NCBI GenBank assembly: GCA_964584315.1
Contig: CAZOZO010000007.1
Location: 1-64,000 of the forward strand
Length of the DNA: 64,000 nucleotides
Origin: CAXXOK01 sp964584315
GTDB lineage: Bacteria; Bacillota; Clostridia; Christensenellales; Aristaeellaceae
Direction: 5' to 3'
Under the pieces are notes generated by a model. It did no database searches. It worked only from the letters and a program-made list of their open reading frames with translations, and was not told where the DNA came from. Below are positions 25,751 through 33,132 of this stretch, piece after piece (within the stretch, counting starts at the first letter, position 1; the number at the start of each line of letters is the position of its first letter). The translations under genes and the position numbers were made by a program.

Positions 25751-25921
25751 TCACCATCCGCTCAGGAGTGATATGAGAAAACCGATCAGTATCAGCCCGC
25801 AGGTGAACAGGATTTCCGCACACATCCCCAGCGCGCCCGTGCGGAAAGACCTTGACCACCGACTGCCGCGTGGGATGGTCGCGCTCTGCGCTGACGTGGC
25901 ATTCTTCGCCTCATTCGTCAT
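25751..25921 (-). CDS. 56-residue single-helix membrane protein between trkA and trkH
   Basis: This short gene fills the otherwise unexplained 167-base gap between trkA and trkH. ATG 25921 has AGGGGGG eight bases upstream, overlaps the end of trkA by 11 bases, and its TGA ends seven bases before the trkH ATG. The product has a polar, basic N-terminal half (residues 1-30, including RGSRWSRSFR) and one hydrophobic helix (about 33-54, with CAEILFTCG and LILIGFLISLL). The tight packing, good ribosome site and membrane helix argue that it is translated. By position it resembles small transporter-associated peptides such as KdpF, which is analogy only. I know of no named family. Confidence 0.65.
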   Translation of the reverse strand: MTNEAKNATSAQSATIPRGSRWSRSFRTGALGMCAEILFTCGLILIGFLISLLSGW

Positions 25922-26603
25922 GCTCGTCGCCCCCCTGCCCGGCGGAGAAGTACGCCTGCAACTGCCGCATGTTCTCCTCCTGCGAGAGCGCGATCACGCT
26001 GTCGCCTGCCTGTATGCGCGTCTGCCCATTGGGGATCAGCGCCTCCTGCCCTCGCACGACCGATATCAGGATGGTGCCGCCAGGCAGGCTCAGCTCAGAC
26101 AGGCTCTTGCCCGCCGCCTCGGATGCCTTGCCTACCGGCATATCCTTGATGCGCACATTGCCTACCTTTTTGGCGAGCATTTGGTTGATGCCCGTCCAGT
26201 CCACCTCCTGACCGATCATCTCCGCGATGTGCGCGGTGCTGCTGACGACCGAATCGACGCCCAACAGCCGGAACACCTGTATGTTTTTGGGGTTGTTGAC
26301 GCGCGCGATGGTGCGCGGCACGCCGAAATACTGCCGCGCCAGCTGACAGGCCACCAGATTGTTCTGGTCGTATCCCGTCACGGCAATCAGGATATCCGCG
26401 TGCTCGATGCCCGCGTCACGCAGCATATTCAGATCAGTGCCATCCCCGCAGATCAGGTCAACGCCCAAGCTGGACAGCTCGCCCGCGATCCTTGCACAGT
26501 GCTCACTGTCCGCCTCCAGCAGCACCAGATGGTGCTTCTCGGGCGCAAGCGTCTTGGCCAGATAATAGCCTACCTTCCCGCCACCGACAATCACGATGGT
26601 CAC
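25911..26603 (-). CDS. trkA: TrkA-type potassium uptake regulatory subunit (second copy)
   Basis: The protein (230 residues) has one RCK_N Rossmann domain starting with TIVIVGGGKVGYYLAK (the GxGxxG nucleotide site), an acidic residue ending strand 2 (LLEAD), GDGTDLNMLRDAGI, and a C-terminal RCK_C domain from about 140. It binds NAD(H)/ATP-type ligands in the cytoplasm and gates TrkH. The start is GTG 26603 with AGGAGGTG nine bases upstream, only four bases after the stop of the other trkA-type gene. The longer open frame back to 26708 lies in that gene and is rejected. Confidence 0.93.
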   Translation of the reverse strand: MTIVIVGGGKVGYYLAKTLAPEKHHLVLLEADSEHCARIAGELSSLGVDLICGDGTDLNMLRDAGIEHADILIAVTGYDQNNLVACQLARQYFGVPRTIARVNNPKNIQVFRLLGVDSVVSSTAHIAEMIGQEVDWTGINQMLAKKVGNVRIKDMPVGKASEAAGKSLSELSLPGGTILISVVRGQEALIPNGQTRIQAGDSVIALSQEENMRQLQAYFSAGQGGDEHDE

Positions 26604-26607
26604 GGCA

Positions 26608-27222
26608 TCACACCTCCTGTCCCTCGCATACCGCGACCACGAGCATATCGTTCGCCTGCACCGTATCGCGCAGGTCAAGCGGCACAAAATTATGCTCGCG
26701 CAGAACACCCATCACAGGCGCCTCGCGTGATTCCGAAAGCAGCTTGCCTACCAGCCTGCGCGGAGGTTTGACCAGCCGCAGGGAGACCTCCGTGCCGCCC
26801 ACGTGGAACGCGCCCACGATATCCCGCTTCAGCAGTCGATCTTTGATCGTGTGCACTGCCAGGGTCGTGGGGCACACGGTGGTCAAGCCCATGCCGCTCA
26901 TGATAGCCTCGCGCTGCGGGTCGTACAGGCGCGTGACCACCGTGGGCACGTGGAATATCTCGCGCGCAACCTGCGATACCATGATGTTCATATTGTCGTC
27001 GTCCGTCACGGCGGCCAGCGCGTCCGCTGTTTCCACGCCCGCGCTGCGCAGCACGTCCTCGTCGATCGGCATGCCTACGATCGTGACGCCGTTAAAGCCC
27101 GAGCCCAGCGCGTTCAAGTGCTCGGGGTCACTGTCGATCACCACCACGTCGTGGTTTTCCTGCGAAAGCTCCAGCGCCAGACTGGTGCCCACCTTGCGGC
27201 ATCCCGCAATGATCACATACAT
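26608..27222 (-). CDS. trkA: TrkA-type potassium uptake regulatory subunit (first copy)
   Basis: This 204-residue paralogue also has a single RCK_N plus RCK_C layout. Its nucleotide loop reads YVIIAGCRKVG, with Cys-Arg replacing part of the usual GxG, so binding could differ from its neighbour. Strand 2 ends in VIDSDPEHL and the domain contains AVTDDDNMN. ATG 27222 fits; an ATG 48 bases upstream overlaps the TPR gene. Two different short TrkA proteins may form a hetero-octameric ring, or one may be a specialised sensor. Confidence 0.9.
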   Translation of the reverse strand: MYVIIAGCRKVGTSLALELSQENHDVVVIDSDPEHLNALGSGFNGVTIVGMPIDEDVLRSAGVETADALAAVTDDDNMNIMVSQVAREIFHVPTVVTRLYDPQREAIMSGMGLTTVCPTTLAVHTIKDRLLKRDIVGAFHVGGTEVSLRLVKPPRRLVGKLLSESREAPVMGVLREHNFVPLDLRDTVQANDMLVVAVCEGQEV

Positions 27223-27238
27223 AAAGTCGTCCCATCCT

Positions 27239-27601
27239 TCAGTGTTGATCGTCAGCAGTTGCACCGGCACGCAGTGCGGCGGCTTCCGCCTCGTCCGTAA
27301 ACACGCGCCCGCTCAAAAAGGCGCTGCTGTCAAACCCCGTGATACGCTCCAGATTGCGGCAGCAGGGCTTGTAGGCCGGATCCAGTGCATAGCCCGCCCG
27401 ATAGTGCTTGCGCGCGGCTTGAAAGTCGCCCACTGTTTCATACAGTAAGCCCAGCAGGTTATGCGGCTGGGGCGCATCCATGTCAAGCGCCATCGCCTCT
27501 GCGATGTCCGCCCGCGCGCGCGGCATATCCCGTGACCGAAGCGCTGCCTCCGCCTGTTTCAGTTTATGCTCAAACTCGATTTCTGTCGTTCCAAGGCGCA
27601 T
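27239..27601 (-). CDS. Small TPR-repeat protein, first gene of trk operon
   Basis: The product (120 residues) has two to three tetratricopeptide-like helix pairs (KLKQAEAALRSRDMPRARADIAEAM and PHNLLGLLYETVGDFQAARKHYRAGYALDP, each quoted only as a guide to position, about 13-37 and 46-76) and an acidic tail. TPRs bind other proteins, so it may be a scaffold or unrelated passenger. ATG 27601 follows GGGTGGATGAAGG. It ends 17 bases before the first trkA. Confidence 0.75.
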   Translation of the reverse strand: MRLGTTEIEFEHKLKQAEAALRSRDMPRARADIAEAMALDMDAPQPHNLLGLLYETVGDFQAARKHYRAGYALDPAYKPCCRNLERITGFDSSAFLSGRVFTDEAEAAALRAGATADDQH

Positions 27602-27632
27602 CCTTCATCCACCCTTTCCTGAGGATGGGGAT

Positions 27633-27638
27633 ATCATA
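27633..27638 (-). promoter_or_regulatory. -10 box of the trk operon promoter
   Basis: TATGAT on the minus strand, 31 bases before the TPR ATG. No normal -35 is present at 17 bp; the nearest direct repeat covers that position, as in activator-dependent promoters. Confidence 0.5.
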
Positions 27639-27657
27639 CCGCCTTTCCCGTCAGATT

Positions 27658-27700
27658 GGTGTGAGGGTTGTACTCGGGCGTGTGAGGATTGTGTGAGGAT
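27658..27700 (-). repeat. Phased direct repeats (CCTCACAC) upstream of the trk promoter
   Basis: Three copies of CCTCACAC read on the minus strand begin at 27698, 27687 and 27666, that is 11 and 21 bases apart, and the repeat nearest the gene sits where a -35 box should be. OmpR/PhoB-type regulators bind 11-bp-phased direct repeats, and a kdpE gene of that class lies next door. The outermost copy overlaps the arm of the terminator hairpin at 27694-27742. Confidence 0.45.
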
Positions 27701-27742
27701 GCAAAAGAACGCCCCGTTGAGGGGCGCTCTTTTGCATCCTCA
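27694..27742 (-). terminator. Terminator of kdpDE
   Basis: A 22-bp inverted repeat with one mismatch (27694-27715 with 27721-27742), 5-nt loop. The inner GC stem is flanked by AAAAGA/TCTTTT, the layout of a bidirectional rho-independent terminator. It lies 47 bases after the kdpE stop. Confidence 0.8.
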
Positions 27743-27788
27743 TATGGCTTATGTCGGGAGGCGGGCTGGGCAAGCCGTTGCGCACCGG

Positions 27789-28484
27789 CTAAAGCTCTTC
27801 CACCATGCGGTACCCGACGCCCACCTCCGTGATGATGAACTTCGGCTGGGCGGGGTTCTCCTCCAGCTTGCGGCGCAGGTTGCCCATGCACACACGAAGG
27901 CTTTGCGTATCGTCGGCGTTGAAGCCACCCCATATCTCCTGCACCAGCGAGCGATGGGTGAGCACCTTGCCGTGCTGCGCGGCGAGCAGGGCTAGTAGCT
28001 TATACTCCGTAGGCGTGAGGTGCACCTCCTCACCCGCCAGAGTGACGCGCCGCTTCTCAAAGTCGATGGCCAACGGCCCCACGCCCCAGACTGGCACAGA
28101 TTCGCCGCCGTCGTGCGTGCGCGCCCTGTGCCGCAGGATCACCCGTATGCGCGCCAGCAGCTCTGCCACACCAAAGGGCTTTGTCAGGTAATCATCCGCA
28201 CCGATATCCAGCGCCTGTACCTTCTCCCGCTCATGCCCGCGCGCGGATACCACCACCACCGGCACGTCCGACCATGCCCTCAACCTGCGGATCACGTCCA
28301 GCCCGTCCATATCTGGCAACCCCAGATCCAGCACCAGTACATCCGGCTTGCGCGAGGCGGCCAGCGACAGCGCCATCTCGCCGCTGTCCGTCTCCAAACA
28401 CTCATACCGCTGTGTTTCCAGCGCCACACGTATGAAGCGGCGTATCGTCCTGTCGTCCTCAATGATCAGCACCAGCGGCTCCAT
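27789..28484 (-). CDS. kdpE: KdpE-type response regulator
   Basis: KdpE (231 residues) is an OmpR-family regulator. The receiver domain has the acidic pair EDD near residue 10, the phosphorylation site in VLVLDLGLPDMDG (Asp53), VVSARG and the Lys of LTKPFG; the C-terminal winged helix shows HLTPTEYKLLALLAA and GVGYRMVEE. ATG 28484 has GGAGGG eight bases upstream, inside the end of kdpD. No kdpFABC genes are near, so its target may be the adjacent trk operon, where phased repeats are seen. Confidence 0.93.
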   Translation of the reverse strand: MEPLVLIIEDDRTIRRFIRVALETQRYECLETDSGEMALSLAASRKPDVLVLDLGLPDMDGLDVIRRLRAWSDVPVVVVSARGHEREKVQALDIGADDYLTKPFGVAELLARIRVILRHRARTHDGGESVPVWGVGPLAIDFEKRRVTLAGEEVHLTPTEYKLLALLAAQHGKVLTHRSLVQEIWGGFNADDTQSLRVCMGNLRRKLEENPAQPKFIITEVGVGYRMVEEL

Positions 28485-28487
28485 GGC

Positions 28488-30059
28488 TCATCCCTCCAAA
28501 GGCAAAGTGAAGCGGAACAACGCGCCGCCCGTCGGGCCGTTCTGCGCGGTGATGCCGCCGCCGTGCGCCTCCACGATCGACTTGCAAATCGACAGGCCCA
28601 GACCCGCGCCTTTGCGGCCCTCGGCCCCCACCTGCCGTGTGTAGAAGCGGTCGAAAAGGTGGGTAAGCGCCTCTTGTGAGAGGCCTTCGCCCCTGTCGTT
28701 CACTTCAAACACCGCATCGCGCCCTTCCCGCCGCACCGCTATGTGGATGGGCGCGTCCGCGGGCGTGTGCTTGATGGCGTTGTCCAGCAGGTTCACCAGC
28801 ACCTGCTCAATCAGCGTGCCGTCCATGGGCACCATGAGCAGTTCAGCCGGCGCGTCCACGGTAATTGGATGCGTGCCCACGCGCCGCTTCACGCGGGTCA
28901 GAGCCTCGGCTACAATCTCCTCCACGGCTTCGGGCTGTTTTTCCAGCTTGACACGCTGGCTTTCCAGCCGCGTCAGGCTGAGCACGTTTTCTACCAGCGC
29001 GCTCAGCCACTCCACCTCGCCATACACATCGGCCAGAAACTGCTTGCGCGTCAGGTCGTCCAGCGCGTCGTAATTGTCGATCAGCGTGCCCACCGCGCCA
29101 AGCATGCCTGTCAGGGGCGTGCGCAGATCGTGCGATACCGAGCGAAGCAAGTCGCCGCGCAGGCGCTCGCGCTCGATCTCCAGCTTGGCGCGCTGCTGCT
29201 TCTCATACAGGCGCTCCCGTTCCATCGCCAGCGCCACCTGCGCCGCGATTGCGTCCAAAAACAGGCGCTGGCTCTCGGTGGGCGCGCGCATCGCGGGCAT
29301 GGCGATGCCGATCACGCCCAGCACGCCGCTGGGCCCCGCGATGGGCAGGTAGGATGCCTCGCACTGGCGGAACAGCTCGTTGCCCGCGCCGCTTGCCATG
29401 CCGGATTGGAACGTCTCGCGAATGGCAGCAGCCTCCCCATCGCTCTGAAACACGTCCTTGCCCACAACGTGCCGCATGGACAACTGACCGTTCAGATCGG
29501 CGGCGGCGATCATGACCGACGCGCCGAACAGCTCGCTGATATCCTTGGCGGCCACCTTGAGCAACTGGGGTTTGCTGTTTACCTCCAGCAGGTTTTTCTC
29601 ATGTTGGTAGAGGATGCGGATGCGTTTTTCGCGGTTCTCTGCGCGCCGCGATTCCCGCTTCACGCTGGAGGTGAGGGTGCTGGCGACCAGTGCCGAGAGC
29701 AGCATGCTGATGAAGGTAACGGGGTACTCCGGGCTGTAGGCCAGCAGCGTAAAGTACGGCACCGTGAAAAAGAAGTTGTAGGTGAGCATAGACAGGAACG
29801 AGGCGAGCACACAGTATAGGAACCCGTCCGTAAAATAGGCGACAAGCACTACGCCTAGGTTGTAGGTCATGATGTAGTTGGCCTCGCTGTAGCCCAGATG
29901 CCTGAATCCGGTAGAGATGAGCGTGGCGGTCACGATGATCGCCGCCACGAGGCCGAACGACCGAAGAGCGCGCCAGAAGCGGGTCGGGTGCAGGGATGTG
30001 CGGCCCTCCTGCCAGTCCAGCTCCTCCGGCTCTCTGCTGAAAAGCACCCAACGCTTCAC
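28488..30059 (-). CDS. kdpD: KdpD-type sensor histidine kinase lacking the N-terminal Kdp sensor and Usp domains
   Basis: This 523-residue kinase begins with a short cytoplasmic stretch, then the KdpD-style four-helix membrane block (about 33-130, DUF4118-like), a GAF domain (about 155-280), the dimerisation helix with the phospho-acceptor SHDLRTPL (His310) and an ATPase domain with N box (NLLDNAIKHTP), DRGEGL and GAGLGLSI. Full KdpD proteins have about 900 residues; the roughly 370-residue KdpD and universal-stress domains are absent. GTG 30059 has AGGAGG eight bases upstream. The start is set by this site and a promoter further upstream, so it is a real short form, not a broken gene. Confidence 0.9.
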   Translation of the reverse strand: MKRWVLFSREPEELDWQEGRTSLHPTRFWRALRSFGLVAAIIVTATLISTGFRHLGYSEANYIMTYNLGVVLVAYFTDGFLYCVLASFLSMLTYNFFFTVPYFTLLAYSPEYPVTFISMLLSALVASTLTSSVKRESRRAENREKRIRILYQHEKNLLEVNSKPQLLKVAAKDISELFGASVMIAAADLNGQLSMRHVVGKDVFQSDGEAAAIRETFQSGMASGAGNELFRQCEASYLPIAGPSGVLGVIGIAMPAMRAPTESQRLFLDAIAAQVALAMERERLYEKQQRAKLEIERERLRGDLLRSVSHDLRTPLTGMLGAVGTLIDNYDALDDLTRKQFLADVYGEVEWLSALVENVLSLTRLESQRVKLEKQPEAVEEIVAEALTRVKRRVGTHPITVDAPAELLMVPMDGTLIEQVLVNLLDNAIKHTPADAPIHIAVRREGRDAVFEVNDRGEGLSQEALTHLFDRFYTRQVGAEGRKGAGLGLSICKSIVEAHGGGITAQNGPTGGALFRFTLPLEG

Positions 30060-30114
30060 AATGCCATCCTCCTGTATGTCCGGCGTACCGACTGTGCCAT
30101 GTTGCGATACGTGC

Positions 30115-30142
30115 ATCATACCACAGCTTGTGTGCCAGTCAA
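30115..30142 (-). promoter_or_regulatory. Promoter of kdpDE
   Basis: TTGACT (30137-30142), 16-bp spacer, TATGAT (30115-30120) on the minus strand, 55 bases before the kdpD GTG. Confidence 0.65.
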
Positions 30143-30364
30143 GCGGCAGGAAGGGCTTGCGGATCGCCAAAACATATTCATTTACGACTGTCATTGGAGA
30201 TAACAGATACACGTATGCGCCTGCAATAAATACTGATGAACTGTATGCACCTTACGCTGTCAGGTATCCGACCCCTGGTCACGGCCAGTTCAGCAGCAAA
30301 GCCAGGGCGTCCCCGCCGTCTGGCGTGGATTCCCCGGCCTTTTCATGCTTCCGTCAGGTCAACT

Positions 30365-31120
30365 CTAGTCGCTATACTGCCACGCGATGCCGTGGCGCTC
30401 CGCATAGTCGATGGCATACTGGTTTTGGGTGTACATCACCGCCTGACAATCGTAAAACGCGTATTCGCCAATAAACTGGACGCTGTCCGGTATCCTGATC
30501 CACTCCATGGCACGGCAGCCGGAGAATGCGGCATACTCGATCGTCGTCACGGAGGGCGGAATATCCATCTGCGTCAGGTTGTAGTGGCATGCCTCAAACG
30601 CGCTTTGACCGATGGTCGTGAGGCTATCCGGCAGGGTGATGTCCCGCAGGTTGCTGCAGCTGGCGAACGCTCCAAAGCCAATGGTCGTGACCCCCTGCGG
30701 AATGTTGACCGTCTCCAACGCATAGCAGCGGAAGAACGCATAGTCCCCAATGCTGGTCACCCCATCCGGGATGAAGGCGAAGCTCAGGTTTGTGAAGTTG
30801 TCAAATGCGTGGCTGCCAATGGCTGTTACAGGCAGGCCCTCCCCGCTCGCCACCGCTTGTGCCATGGCCGATGCGCCGACTCGGCCAACGAGCGACGCAG
30901 CGTTCAGCACATCAAGTATTGCCTGTTTGGTACGTCCATCAGGGTAGTAGCGCGAGGGGATCCCAAGGGTCTCGGCGGTGTTATCCGAGTAGCCCGTGAC
31001 CGTCACCTGAAACGCGGGGCTCAGCGAAAAGGAAAACGACCAACTGCCCGCCGCTGCGCCTGACACAGGCAGGGCCATGCACAGCAGTACAGCAAGAACC
31101 ACAGACACAAGCCTTTTCAT
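30365..31120 (-). CDS. Secreted BspA-like leucine-rich-repeat protein
   Basis: The product (251 residues) starts with a clear signal peptide (MKRLVSVVLAVLLCMALPVSGAAA; first 24 residues) and then carries about five LRR_5 (BspA/Treponema type) repeats with the recurring pattern IGxxAFxxCxxLxxVxIPxxVTxIG from about residue 98 to 225. These repeats act in adhesion or protein binding on the surface or outside. No cell-wall anchor is visible. ATG 31120 has AAGGAG eight bases upstream and its own promoter. It is a single-gene unit. Confidence 0.88.
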   Translation of the reverse strand: MKRLVSVVLAVLLCMALPVSGAAAGSWSFSFSLSPAFQVTVTGYSDNTAETLGIPSRYYPDGRTKQAILDVLNAASLVGRVGASAMAQAVASGEGLPVTAIGSHAFDNFTNLSFAFIPDGVTSIGDYAFFRCYALETVNIPQGVTTIGFGAFASCSNLRDITLPDSLTTIGQSAFEACHYNLTQMDIPPSVTTIEYAAFSGCRAMEWIRIPDSVQFIGEYAFYDCQAVMYTQNQYAIDYAERHGIAWQYSD

Positions 31121-31261
31121 GTTGATGCTCCTTCCTCGATGTTTGCTTGTCCTCTGATTCTGTCTTCAGTTTTACTGTCGTACCGTGATATTTGGATACC
31201 AAAAAAGCGGTCGTCATCGCTTGTTCAAGCTGCGGTCGTCTATCTTGTTGTTGGTTATTAT

Positions 31262-31290
31262 ATGATAACGGAAACCACAGCATTTGTCAA
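31262..31290 (-). promoter_or_regulatory. Promoter of the LRR protein gene
   Basis: Minus strand TTGACA (31285-31290), 17-bp spacer, TATCAT (31262-31267). Confidence 0.65.
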
Positions 31291-31348
31291 GTGACACGAC
31301 GTGAACCTACCCCATACCGACGGTTCAAAATTTATTTTAACAAGCCTG

Positions 31349-31377
31349 TTGACTTTATCGTATTTTTACGATATACT
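31349..31377 (+). promoter_or_regulatory. Promoter of the arsR-permease operon with an embedded operator
   Basis: TTGACT (31349-31354), 17-bp spacer, TATACT (31372-31377). The spacer holds a perfect palindrome ATCGTA-N4-TACGAT (31357-31372), ideally placed for repression by the ArsR-family product. A single TACGAT half-site recurs at 31748-31753 before the permease gene. Confidence 0.75.
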
Positions 31378-31400
31378 CGCTCCGAAGTGAGGTGAAGCCA

Positions 31401-31709
31401 ATGGAAATGGATGTGTTGTGCAACGCGCTGGGCAACAAGACGCGCTACCTGCTGATCAAGGCCCTCAAGGAGAAGTCGATCGAAACCTGCTGTGACCGTA
31501 TCGAGTTTTTTGAGGACGGCATCAGTGTGGGCGATGTGGTCAAGCTGACGGGGCTTGCCCAGTCCACCGTGTCGCAACACCTGGCAGTGCTTATGAACGC
31601 CAATCTGATACGGCGGGAGAAACGCGACCAGTGGAGCTGCTACTTTCTCAACCGGCCTGTACTGGACGAGTTCCTGAAACGGCTGGGGGAAGACCTGCAC
31701 AGCGAGTAG
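31401..31709 (+). CDS. arsR: ArsR/SmtB-family metalloid-responsive repressor
   Basis: The protein (102 residues) has the winged-helix layout of ArsR regulators, with the recognition helix in TGLAQSTVSQHLAVL and the wing IRREKRDQWSCYF. Cys residues at 7, 30 and 31 (the pair in IETCCD) could form an As(III)- or Sb(III)-type thiol site, though the classical CVC of E. coli ArsR is not there. ATG 31401 is preceded by GAGGTG. The palindrome inside its own promoter suggests autorepression. The permease gene follows after 65 bases. Confidence 0.88.
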   Translation: MEMDVLCNALGNKTRYLLIKALKEKSIETCCDRIEFFEDGISVGDVVKLTGLAQSTVSQHLAVLMNANLIRREKRDQWSCYFLNRPVLDEFLKRLGEDLHSE

Positions 31710-31774
31710 TATCTTTTTTTGCCCTTTTGCATCGTAATTCGCCGATATACGATAAATATTGAGGAGGCTTCATT

Positions 31775-32887
31775 ATGGAATCTGTGCTCGCCTACATCGG
31801 CAATCTTCTGGTCGGGATGGTCACGACGGTTCTGGGCTCGCTCGCGCACAACTGGTGGGTACTCGCCATTTCCATCGTCACCGCGGTCGCACTCAAAACC
31901 TATGTCGACACGGACAAACTGAGCCATTACCTGACGCGCAAGACGCGCGTCTCCATCCTGCTGAGCGTCGCGGTAGGCTCGTTTACCCCGTTTTGCGCGT
32001 GCGGCACCATGGCGGTCATCGTCGGGATGCTGACCACCGCCCTTCCGTGGGGGCCGATCATGGCATTCCTTACCTCGTCTCCTCTGATGAGCCCCGACGG
32101 CTTCCTGATGATCTCCGGCATGATCAGCCTTCGGTTTGCGGTCGCGCTCACCGCCGCTTCACTGGTGATCGGCGTGCTGTCAGGCTTTGCGACACAGTGG
32201 ATCGAACGGCACACCGGCCTGTTGCGTGGACAAGCCCGCTACCTGGACAAGAGCAAGAGCGCCGCATGCAGCTGCTCCGGCACGAGCGCCGTAGAAGCGC
32301 CCGTCAAACCTGCCTGTGGCTGTGGCACAGCCGCCCAAGCCTGCGCGCTCGACCGCTGCGCGCAGCCGCAGGGAGTGGAACCTGCGGTTACCGTCACGGC
32401 CAGCGGCGCTTGCTGCGCTGCGATGCCCGTATCAAACGGTGCGCGCGTTTCCGGCTGGCTTCAGAAGATCAAAGCCAGGGAGCTGCTGCAAGGCTTTGTG
32501 GAGCTGGGCCTCAAGCAAATACTCCTGTACTTCAGCCTCTTCATTGCCGTAGGCTATCTGGTCAACACCTTTGTGCCCGCGTCCATCGTGTCCGCGCTGC
32601 TGGGCGCTAACAACCTGCTTGCGGTACCGCTGGCCTCCGTGATCGGCCTTCCGCTCTACCTGACGACCGAGTCGAGCATCCCGCTGATCCAATCCCTGCT
32701 GCAAAGCGGCGCCAGCGAGGGCGCGATGCTGGCCTTCATCATCTCCGGCTCCGCGACCAGCGCATGGGTCATCGCAGGCCTCACCACCTTCATGAAGAAG
32801 CGTGCGCTCGCGCTGTATGTGGGCTATATTCTGGTTGGCAGCATGCTGGCGGGTTATGTCTACGATTTGGTTCTACGGCTGGTGTGA
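31775..32887 (+). CDS. ArsP/UPF0718-type permease with Cys-rich loop
   Basis: This 370-residue membrane protein belongs to the DUF318/UPF0718 permease group, whose ArsP members export trivalent organoarsenicals. It has two blocks of about four helices. The first contains GSFTPFCACGTMAVI with the conserved Cys pair, the second PLYLTTESSIPLIQSLLQSGAS-like family sequence. Between them lies a hydrophilic loop (about 150-225) with some ten Cys residues in clusters CSCSG, CGCG, CALDRC and GACC, likely a thiol metal-binding segment. GAGGAGG stands upstream of ATG 31775. Regulation by the upstream ArsR protein is likely. Substrate (arsenical, antimonial or other thiophile) is not settled by sequence. 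Confidence 0.85.
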   Translation: MESVLAYIGNLLVGMVTTVLGSLAHNWWVLAISIVTAVALKTYVDTDKLSHYLTRKTRVSILLSVAVGSFTPFCACGTMAVIVGMLTTALPWGPIMAFLTSSPLMSPDGFLMISGMISLRFAVALTAASLVIGVLSGFATQWIERHTGLLRGQARYLDKSKSAACSCSGTSAVEAPVKPACGCGTAAQACALDRCAQPQGVEPAVTVTASGACCAAMPVSNGARVSGWLQKIKARELLQGFVELGLKQILLYFSLFIAVGYLVNTFVPASIVSALLGANNLLAVPLASVIGLPLYLTTESSIPLIQSLLQSGASEGAMLAFIISGSATSAWVIAGLTTFMKKRALALYVGYILVGSMLAGYVYDLVLRLV

Positions 32888-32902
32888 CAAACGCGCATCC
32901 CA

Positions 32903-32945
32903 AAAGCCAAGGCCGCCCGGTTGGGCGGCCTTGGCTTTATTTTTT
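32903..32945 (+). terminator. Rho-independent terminator of the ars operon
   Basis: A perfect 16-bp stem (32903-32918 with 32923-32938), GGTT loop and six T. Confidence 0.92.
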
Positions 32946-33132
32946 ACGAAAAGTTCCGCTCGTTGCACAGCAGCGCGACCCCTGCTGTGCAGGATATCGA
33001 TCTACACAGAGCCTAGTCATCCCCCAGCCCCGTTCCGAGGCAACATGAGGCAAGGCCCGTTGTATTAAAACAGCGACAGCGTATCGCGCATTCCGTCATC
33101 CGAGCATCCTCTCGTGCTCGCGGTGGGCGGCG

